A stretch of 21,430 nt of DNA from a virus, in the IMG/VR virus record IMGVR_UViG_3300009703_000131, positions 1-21,430 of that record. One strand, given 5' to 3'. Of this stretch, positions 7,369-12,132 are shown piece after piece. Numbering within the stretch: position 1 is the stretch's first letter; the number at the start of each line of letters is the position of its first letter. The translations under genes were made by a program, and so were the position numbers. The notes under the pieces are model-generated. The model saw only the letters and a list, made by a program, of their open reading frames with translations. It searched no databases and was not told the DNA's origin.

Positions 7369-7922
7369 GATAATTCTTTTGTACTGTTCATTAAATCTTT
7401 AACATTATCTTCACAAAAACCGTCACCTTCTCGCGAGATTAATTCGTAGATAACACCGGTTAGTTCAGAAGGTTTTGTGAATACTTGAATAAGGCCCGGG
7501 CATGTCATAGGCTCTTCAGAAAGGAACTCGGCATATCCTTTTTCTTTCCATTCGTTCATAGTTTGTGCCACATTATCACACTGATAAGCAATATGATGAA
7601 TGCCGCCCACCCCGCCGCGAGCAGCAACCCAATCACCAACAATAGATCCCACAGGACCATCACTAACAAAGATTTCACACGGTGCATGTAATGAAATATC
7701 TTCCTCTTCATAATCTTCTAAACATAAAGTTGTAAATTGAGACCATTCTTTAGTTTCTCTTGGTCGCTTTTCTGGTGGAACCAAAGCTAAGCAGTCTGCT
7801 TTTGAGCCGTCATCGAATTCTATTTGAAATTCCGTACCAATGGTATATCCTAAAGCCGCTTTTAAGAATTCAGCTGTCTTATATCTGTCTTTAACTCTAT
7901 ACGCGATATGATCCAGTCTCAT
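7365..7922 (-). CDS. VOC-superfamily (glyoxalase/dioxygenase fold) metalloenzyme
   Basis: A 185-residue protein with the vicinal-oxygen-chelate pattern. LDHIAYRV opens module one (metal ligand H5). GGIHHIAYQC at 106-115 opens module two (ligand H109 or H110), and GVIYELI at 156-162 supplies the terminal Glu (E160). VOC enzymes include methylmalonyl-CoA epimerases, glyoxalases and hydroxyphenylpyruvate-type dioxygenases. The length is above single epimerases (about 140) and below full dioxygenases (350 or more), so the reaction cannot be named. A Cys-rich C-terminus (GDGFCEDNVKDLM) follows. It is the first gene of the operon with ALDH and the lysine-dehydrogenase-like enzyme, so it may act on an intermediate or side product of that path. 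No clear TAAATA precedes its ATG; TAATATATCTTA directly before it may be a variant. Confidence 0.8.
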   Translation of the reverse strand: MRLDHIAYRVKDRYKTAEFLKAALGYTIGTEFQIEFDDGSKADCLALVPPEKRPRETKEWSQFTTLCLEDYEEEDISLHAPCEIFVSDGPVGSIVGDWVAARGGVGGIHHIAYQCDNVAQTMNEWKEKGYAEFLSEEPMTCPGLIQVFTKPSELTGVIYELISREGDGFCEDNVKDLMNSTKELS

Positions 7923-7956
7923 TAAGATATATTAGCTTCATGCGCCGCAAAATCAA

Positions 7957-7962
7957 TAAATA
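7957..7962 (+). promoter_or_regulatory. T4-late-like promoter for the metallothionein-like gene
   Basis: Plus strand TCAATAAATATAAGT then ATG at 7968, with only 5 nt between core and start codon. It lies in the 45-bp gap between divergent genes. Confidence 0.65.
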
Positions 7963-7967
7963 TAAGT

Positions 7968-8132
7968 ATGAGCCAAGATACAGAATGTACATGTAATTGT
8001 GGACCTACTCCAGGTCCATGGGGTCCAGGTCAGGGATGCTGTGATTGTAAATGTCAGCATTGTAAGCACTGCAGCGAAGATTGCGCTTGTGAGTGTCACG
8101 ATGAAGACTCGAAAGATAGTAAATGTTTATAA
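7968..8132 (+). CDS. Metallothionein-like cysteine-rich mini-protein
   Basis: A 54-residue protein. It has 13 cysteines (7, 9, 11, 24, 25, 27, 29, 32, 35, 39, 41, 43, 53) and histidines at 31, 34 and 44. The order is a CTCNC cluster, a Gly/Pro/Trp hinge (GPTPGPWGPGQG, 12-23), the dense cluster CCDCKCQHCKHC (24-35), then CACECH (39-44) and an acidic/Lys tail ending KCL. Repeated Cys-x-Cys and Cys-x-x-Cys spacings are the hallmark of metallothioneins, which bind Zn, Cu or Cd as thiolate clusters. It is not obviously colinear with cyanobacterial SmtA. The late promoter 5 nt upstream and the neighbouring 8145 gene, with its own promoter overlapping this stop, support a real gene. Metal buffering or delivery late in infection is inference; a redox or structural role is also possible. 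Confidence 0.72.
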   Translation: MSQDTECTCNCGPTPGPWGPGQGCCDCKCQHCKHCSEDCACECHDEDSKDSKCL

Positions 8133-8133
8133 A

Positions 8134-8139
8134 TAAATA
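8134..8139 (+). promoter_or_regulatory. T4-late-like promoter (tandem TAAATA) for the 8145 gene
   Basis: Plus strand TATAAATAAATATAGAT then ATG at 8145. Two overlapping TAAATA cores lie at 8130-8135 and 8134-8139; the first is a full T4-like TATAAATA octamer (8128-8135) and begins with the upstream gene's TAA stop. Spacing from the second core to ATG is 5 nt. Confidence 0.7.
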
Positions 8140-8144
8140 TAGAT

Positions 8145-8423
8145 ATGCATAACGAACACGATTTAATCTGGGAGAGCTACCAGAAAGTTAATGAGAACAT
8201 ACCTTTGCAGTCGCAACAAGGGCTTGATCTTCACAAGCAATTAAAGCCATTAATATATGCTGTTAGAACATATCGTGATGCTGGTGTTCGTGACGACAAC
8301 GCAGTAAGTGTACATGTAAATGATTTGCTCAAACAAGGTGTGCCTCATGAGAACATTAAGCATGTACTTAGTCAAGCTTATTCAGAAGAAGATATAGCTG
8401 GTTTTCTTAATCTTCAGCGGTAG
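8145..8423 (+). CDS. Small helical phage protein of unknown function
   Basis: A 92-residue protein starting MHNEHDLIWESYQKVNE. It is soluble and mostly helical. The second half (about 40-90) alternates short helices with Gly/Pro turns (VNDLLKQGVPHENIKHVLSQAYSEEDIAGFL), like a small helical bundle. No enzyme motif is seen and I do not recognise a family. It has a strong late promoter of its own. The last 17 nt overlap the end of the convergent lipoprotein gene on the other strand. Confidence 0.7.
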   Translation: MHNEHDLIWESYQKVNENIPLQSQQGLDLHKQLKPLIYAVRTYRDAGVRDDNAVSVHVNDLLKQGVPHENIKHVLSQAYSEEDIAGFLNLQR

Positions 8424-8637
8424 CAGGTAATGCACCAGCATACCAACCTTCAGGTAGTTGCATCTTGTTCTTAGACAATACCCATTCACCATCTTTAAGA
8501 ACATACACCTTACCGGATACATTTGGTCCAATACGTACAATTTGAGCTTGAGTGTCTACGAAGACAACCTTAGTGGATCCACAACCCATAAAAAGAACTG
8601 CGGCGCTAGTCAGTAGAAGAATCTTTATTGCTTTCAT
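8407..8637 (-). CDS. Small lipoprotein, possible outer-membrane spanin or lysis lipoprotein
   Basis: A 76-residue protein with a typical export signal: basic MKAIK, a hydrophobic core (6-17) and an FMGC lipobox with C19 as the probable lipidated residue. The mature part is about 58 residues with a beta-like pattern (VRIGPNVSGKVYVLKDGEW, then LPEGWYAG). Its start lies inside the end of the upstream 8606-8791 gene in another frame (32-nt overlap), which resembles the Rz/Rz1 arrangement of phage spanins, where a small lipoprotein gene overlaps its partner. It lacks the proline-rich mature region of classic Rz1. The lipoprotein call is firm; the lysis role is inferred from context. Confidence 0.75.
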   Translation of the reverse strand: MKAIKILLLTSAAVLFMGCGSTKVVFVDTQAQIVRIGPNVSGKVYVLKDGEWVLSKNKMQLPEGWYAGALPATAED

Positions 8638-8791
8638 CTTTTGATTTCTTTTCTGCCTCTAGTATACGCTCACGCCATGCATTTTTCAACTTCTCAGGCG
8701 TTTTATCTGCGTTTGATGCTTTGGTGTCTTTTTTAATTTCACCAGAAAAGAACTCTAAAAGAGCAGCAAACAATTGTTTAAGCCATAACAT
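8606..8791 (-). CDS. Small amphipathic or membrane-associated protein, possible lysis partner
   Basis: A 61-residue protein starting MLWLKQLFAALLEFFSGE. A hydrophobic N-terminal helix (1-17) is followed by a highly charged Lys/Glu/Asp-rich tail. The helix is shorter than a standard membrane span and holds a Lys and a Glu, so a peripheral or amphipathic membrane helix is as likely as a true span. It heads a two-gene unit with the overlapping lipoprotein and has its own promoter directly after a terminator. An i-spanin or pinholin-like role is possible, but it is short for an i-spanin and the identity is unproven. Confidence 0.6.
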   Translation of the reverse strand: MLWLKQLFAALLEFFSGEIKKDTKASNADKTPEKLKNAWRERILEAEKKSKDESNKDSSTD

Positions 8792-8796
8792 ATGAT

Positions 8797-8802
8797 TATT
8801 TA
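8797..8802 (-). promoter_or_regulatory. T4-late-like promoter for the 8791/8637 gene pair
   Basis: Minus strand TTATTAAATAATCAT then ATG at 8791, spacing 5 nt. It follows immediately after the T-run of the terminator at 8805-8831. Confidence 0.65.
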
Positions 8803-8804
8803 AT

Positions 8805-8831
8805 AAAAAAAGCCCGGCTCAAGGCCGGGCT
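8805..8831 (-). terminator. Intrinsic terminator after the acidic-protein gene
   Basis: The arms AGCCCGGC (8811-8818) and GCCGGGCT (8824-8831) form an 8-bp GC-rich stem with a 5-nt loop. On the minus strand the stem is followed by a run of Ts (complement of A 8805-8811). It lies 27 bp after the stop of the 8858-9679 gene. Confidence 0.88.
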
Positions 8832-8857
8832 ACTAATTGAAGGAACTGTTATTTTAA

Positions 8858-9364
8858 TTAGTGGCTAAAAGCGTTACCGCCTTTAACGTTACCTACTTTG
8901 TTACCCTTACCAGTCATATGGGCAACCGCGTCTTTAGCAGCTTTGGGCTTGCCACCGTCTTCTTGACCACCAGCATCGCTGCTTGCTGACCCGCCGTCAG
9001 TGCTAAGTGCAGCTTTGTTATTTTTGCCGGTTAAGTGACCAACAGAGTCGGGGGCTGCCTGGAGCTCAACGTGGCTCTCTGGCATTTCGAGGTCGTCCTC
9101 TCCCTCGGTATCTTCAATGTCTTCAATGTCGCCCATGTCTTCGTCTTCGCCACCGCGAAGCTCGTCTAGGATACCTTGAAGCTCGCCGATGAGGGATTCG
9201 AGCCGCCCAGCGACATCGCCGCCTTCACCCATGTCTTCATCGCCGTTCAGGTCCATGTCGTCGCCGCCCATGTCCATGTCATTGCCGAGGTCGAGATCGA
9301 GGTCTCCACCCATTACATCTTCGAAAAGTTTGTCGAAACTGGTTTGATTAGATTTTTCCTTCAT
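8858..9364 (-). CDS. Alternative, internally initiated 168-residue form of the acidic protein
   Basis: ATG at 9364-9362 opens in frame within the longer 8858-9679 gene and is preceded, 8 nt away, by a textbook late-promoter element (minus strand AAATAAATAATTCTACA then ATG). The product, MKEKSNQTSFDKLFEDVMGG onward, holds the whole acidic domain, the amphipathic helix and both H-x-TGK-x-NK motifs. This may be the original gene boundary, with the upstream 105 codons being a separate gene whose stop was lost, or a true nested gene giving two isoforms. Confidence 0.5.
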   Translation of the reverse strand: MKEKSNQTSFDKLFEDVMGGDLDLDLGNDMDMGGDDMDLNGDEDMGEGGDVAGRLESLIGELQGILDELRGGEDEDMGDIEDIEDTEGEDDLEMPESHVELQAAPDSVGHLTGKNNKAALSTDGGSASSDAGGQEDGGKPKAAKDAVAHMTGKGNKVGNVKGGNAFSH

Positions 9365-9679
9365 TGTAGAATTATTTATTTTGCTGGCCTCATTTTTTAC
9401 AGCCTTTTTACTACTTTTTACCGGGTGCGATAAATTTTCTTCATTATACGCTGATTTACCTTTCTTATCTTTTTTGGTATCATTCTCAACGTCTTCGACT
9501 CCTTCAGCAGCTTCAGGTCCCGAATCTTTAATCATTTTATGGCCAGCATCTTTGCTGAACGCACCATTATCAGCTTTGGCGTCCACCGCAACGTTCTCGT
9601 TTAATTGTGACTGTTCCGGTTTTTCGCTAATGTTATCGGAGTATATGTCTCCTAAATCTTCAAAATACTTGCTAGACAT
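8858..9679 (-). CDS. Highly acidic protein, possible scaffold/core or virion protein, with internal start
   Basis: A 273-residue frame. Residues 1-105 are charged and Lys/Glu/Asn-rich (MSSKYFEDLGDIYSDN). From M106 a second module begins (MKEKSNQTSFDKLFEDVMGG). It contains a long Asp/Gly/Met-rich acidic run (124-155), an amphipathic helix (157-176, RLESLIGELQGILDELRG), another acidic run (177-200) and a tail with two copies of a motif, DSVGHLTGKNNK (211-222) and DAVAHMTGKGNK (250-261). No enzyme fold is apparent. The composition and position next to terminase would suit a prohead core or scaffold protein, which is inference. A canonical late promoter and ATG lie inside the frame at 9373/9364, so a 168-residue product is likely in addition to, or instead of, the long form. 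The base composition of the acidic part is much richer in GC than its surroundings. Confidence 0.65.
   Translation of the reverse strand: MSSKYFEDLGDIYSDNISEKPEQSQLNENVAVDAKADNGAFSKDAGHKMIKDSGPEAAEGVEDVENDTKKDKKGKSAYNEENLSHPVKSSKKAVKNEASKINNSTMKEKSNQTSFDKLFEDVMGGDLDLDLGNDMDMGGDDMDLNGDEDMGEGGDVAGRLESLIGELQGILDELRGGEDEDMGDIEDIEDTEGEDDLEMPESHVELQAAPDSVGHLTGKNNKAALSTDGGSASSDAGGQEDGGKPKAAKDAVAHMTGKGNKVGNVKGGNAFSH
9373..9378 (-). promoter_or_regulatory. Internal T4-late-like promoter within the acidic-protein gene
   Basis: Minus strand AAATAAATAATTCTACA then ATG at 9364; the TAAATAATT string matches the sheath and tube promoters and the spacing is 8 nt. It is read in frame as Lys-Ile-Asn-Asn, avoiding the stop codons its other frames contain. 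Confidence 0.6.
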
Positions 9680-9680
9680 G

Positions 9681-9686
9681 TAAATA
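9681..9686 (+). promoter_or_regulatory. Probable late promoter for the terminase, in a divergent 30-bp gap
   Basis: The plus strand TAAATACTTATTAATATT lies between the divergent starts at 9679 and 9710, so a 23-nt distance to the terminase ATG leaves room for a short leader. The minus strand reads AATATTAATAAGTATTTAC then ATG, with no exact TAAATA, so the minus-strand promoter is a weak variant or lies elsewhere. Confidence 0.45.
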
Positions 9687-9709
9687 CTTATTAATATTGA
9701 TGCCCTTTT

Positions 9710-11452
9710 ATGAACAATCAGTCAGATAAAAATTACTATCTAGGCAACAAAAAGTTACCCAAATCTACAGCTGAGTTCGATTGGACACCGAAAATGGTGA
9801 ACGAACTTAAGAAATGTAAGAGGAATATATTATTTTTTGCTGAGAATTTCTTTTATATTGTGAACCTAGACCGCGGTAAAGAGAAAATTAAACTATTCAA
9901 ATGCCAAAAACGCGTATTACGTAGTTTACGAGATCATAGATTCGTAGCACTACTAGCATCCCGTCAGATTGGTAAAACCACGTTAATGACAATATATTGT
10001 CTGTGGATTGCATGTTTTGAAGACGATCAACGTATCCTTATTGTAGCTAACAAAGAGCAGACAGCCAAGAACATATTCAAAAGAGTGCGGCTAGCTTATG
10101 AGATGTTACCAAACTATCTTAAACCCGGTGTTGTTGAATATGGTCAAACGTCACTAGTGCTATCAAACGGCTCTAGTATTGGTATATCCACTACATCGTC
10201 AGATGCAGGTCGTGGTGATTCCTGTAATGTGTTGGTATTGGATGAGCTTGCATTTATTGACAATCATTTAGTTGACCCCTTTTGGAAATCGGTATTCCCT
10301 ATTATCTCATCTTCAAAAAAATCTAAAATCTTTATCGCTAGTACCCCTAATGGCTCCGATAATTTGTTTCACAAATTATACACTAATGCTGATAAAGGTG
10401 TATCTAATTGGAAAGCAGAGCGCGTAGATTGGTGGGAAATACCCGGTCGCGATGAAGCATGGAAAGACGATACTATTAAAGCCCTTGGTTCAATGGAAGC
10501 ATTTAATCAAGAATTTGGAAATGTGTTTATACAAACAGGCGAGTCAGCTATTGACGACGCTCTCTTTGACCAATTAAAACAAGAATGTTCAGAACCTGAG
10601 TATGTGTTTGATGAAGGTTCCTATTTGTTGTGGGAAGAACCAAAACAGGACCACATATATACAGTGGGTGTTGATGTGGCGGAAGGTATTGGTGACAACG
10701 CGTCTGTAGCACAAATATTAGATATAACGGATTTGACTAATATAAAACAGGTAGCTGTTTATCATAATAATAAGATATCCCCATATAACTTTACTACTAA
10801 ATTAAAAGAAATTCTTCAACATTGGGGATCACCACCTGTAGCAATTGAAAGAAACAACTGTGGTGCACAGGTTGTCGATAATTTACATAATTTACACTCC
10901 TATTATAATATGGTTAACTTTGCACCTAATAGTACTACCAAAAGGAGTTATGATACTCGTTTAGGGGTCACTGCTCATACTAATACCAAATATAAAGGTG
11001 TAATAAACATGCGATATTGGATCAACCAATTAAATGTTATCCGATTCAAAGATGTACGTACATTAAACGAATTGAAATCATTCGTAAGGTATCCAAATGG
11101 TACTTGGTCTGCAAGAAAAGAAGCGCAGGTATTTGATGATAGGGTTATGAGTTTAATTTGGTCCTTAATTTCCCTTGAAGGTACAATTACTGAAAAATAC
11201 TATGATATTGTGAAGCGAGATGATAACGGTAAACCGCTAATCATTAAAAGCATGGATTACGGTATTAAAGAATTCGTTAATCCGCTTTCAATGTACAGTA
11301 ATGAAAAGGAAGTTGGATTAAATAATCCAAACCCAGTTGTGTTCGGTACTAATGAGGCAGTCGATGATGACATATCACAATTAGAACAGATGGGATGGGT
11401 TATGATGGGTGATAAACCTGATGCAGGAGACAATACATGGCTGACAACTTAA
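9710..11452 (+). CDS. terL: Terminase large subunit (T4 gp17-like)
   Basis: A 580-residue DNA-packaging motor that threads DNA through the portal using ATP and cuts concatemers. The N-terminal ATPase has Walker A SRQIGKTT (84-91), of the gp17 SRQxGKT type; Walker B LVLDE with D178 and catalytic E179; and the coupling motif STPNG (211-215). The C-terminal RNase-H-like nuclease has the acidic triad D322 (VGVDVAEG), E380 (AIERNN) and D476/D477 (FDDRVM). The length is near that of gp17 (610). No small terminase is visible nearby. The start ATG has no Shine-Dalgarno. The last 16 nt overlap the next gene, so translation is probably coupled. Confidence 0.96.
   Translation: MNNQSDKNYYLGNKKLPKSTAEFDWTPKMVNELKKCKRNILFFAENFFYIVNLDRGKEKIKLFKCQKRVLRSLRDHRFVALLASRQIGKTTLMTIYCLWIACFEDDQRILIVANKEQTAKNIFKRVRLAYEMLPNYLKPGVVEYGQTSLVLSNGSSIGISTTSSDAGRGDSCNVLVLDELAFIDNHLVDPFWKSVFPIISSSKKSKIFIASTPNGSDNLFHKLYTNADKGVSNWKAERVDWWEIPGRDEAWKDDTIKALGSMEAFNQEFGNVFIQTGESAIDDALFDQLKQECSEPEYVFDEGSYLLWEEPKQDHIYTVGVDVAEGIGDNASVAQILDITDLTNIKQVAVYHNNKISPYNFTTKLKEILQHWGSPPVAIERNNCGAQVVDNLHNLHSYYNMVNFAPNSTTKRSYDTRLGVTAHTNTKYKGVINMRYWINQLNVIRFKDVRTLNELKSFVRYPNGTWSARKEAQVFDDRVMSLIWSLISLEGTITEKYYDIVKRDDNGKPLIIKSMDYGIKEFVNPLSMYSNEKEVGLNNPNPVVFGTNEAVDDDISQLEQMGWVMMGDKPDAGDNTWLTT
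11426..11431 (+). promoter_or_regulatory. Shine-Dalgarno supporting the 11437 start
   Basis: AGGAGA lies just upstream of ATG 11437, inside the terminase gene. It is the clearest Shine-Dalgarno I see in the window and contrasts with the promoter-proximal genes, which have none. Confidence 0.6.
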
Positions 11453-12090
11453 ATCAAGCAATGTTAAATAAAGCGCGGAAAGATAAATTTATCTTATCTT
11501 TCACCGTCCCTGGATGTCTAAAGAAGATTGCTGAGAAAACAGATCGAGGCACATTCCATAAAAGCGACAATTCAGTATTACCCGATAAAATACAATATTC
11601 GGTTCACGGAGCTGTTGTACCTACTGTTAGTGTACCTTCAGTTGACGTCCCATATGCTGGCCAACATCTTAAAACATCAGGCCACGTTCGAGACGCATAT
11701 GACGACGTGACGGTAAGTTTTACTGTTGATAATCAGTTTAACAATTACTGGTACATATATAAATGGCTAGATATTTTGAACGATGATAGTACCTCTGTTT
11801 ATGATAGTAAGGGTATTGGCAATACACATCATCTACCATACCCTGGAGCAGATGAGCTTGCACCTCAATCTTCAAGATTCGTTCATAACGACCCTAAATT
11901 GATGGAAGATTATCAAACTAATTTTTCTTTATATGGGTTAAACGAATATAACAAAAATTCGGTAGAATTTACATATATCAATGCTTTTCCAGTATCGTTA
12001 GGTAATATTGATTATAGTTACCGCGACTCAAGTGAGATTGATTGCTCCTTTACCTTCAGTTTCTCACAATTATTAGTTAAATTGCTTTAG
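11437..12090 (+). CDS. Putative tail-tube-fold protein, baseplate or tail completion
   Basis: A 217-residue protein starting MADNLNQAMLNKARKDKF. An opening strand, FILSFTVPGC (18-27), and a closing set of strands, FTYINAFPVSLGNIDYSYRD (177-196) then CSFTFSFSQ (201-209), resemble the end of gp19-fold tube proteins, where an AFP-x-SLG-like turn precedes the last strands. An insertion near 120-165 is rich in His, Pro and Asp. It is distinct from the main tube gene at 14612, so it may be a tube-like terminator, initiator or neck component. The start is set by an AGGAGA site and overlaps terminase by 16 nt. Position next to the sheath gene supports a tail role; the exact identity is uncertain. Confidence 0.6.
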   Translation: MADNLNQAMLNKARKDKFILSFTVPGCLKKIAEKTDRGTFHKSDNSVLPDKIQYSVHGAVVPTVSVPSVDVPYAGQHLKTSGHVRDAYDDVTVSFTVDNQFNNYWYIYKWLDILNDDSTSVYDSKGIGNTHHLPYPGADELAPQSSRFVHNDPKLMEDYQTNFSLYGLNEYNKNSVEFTYINAFPVSLGNIDYSYRDSSEIDCSFTFSFSQLLVKLL

Positions 12091-12117
12091 CTCTATAAAA
12101 ATTGTTGTCAGATACAA

Positions 12118-12123
12118 TAAATA
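12118..12123 (+). promoter_or_regulatory. T4-late-like promoter for the tail sheath gene
   Basis: Plus strand ACAATAAATAATTACGACT then ATG at 12133, 9 nt from core to start and no Shine-Dalgarno. The ACAATAAATAATTAC string is identical to that of the 725 minus-strand promoter. Confidence 0.75.
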
Positions 12124-12132
12124 ATTACGACT

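Noticed and set aside
9007-9683. Three plus-strand open frames (9007-9192, 9176-9433, 9381-9683)
   Set aside because: They are complements of the acidic-protein gene, overlap one another, have low-quality Cys/Phe/Leu-rich translations, and have no TAAATA or Shine-Dalgarno at their starts.
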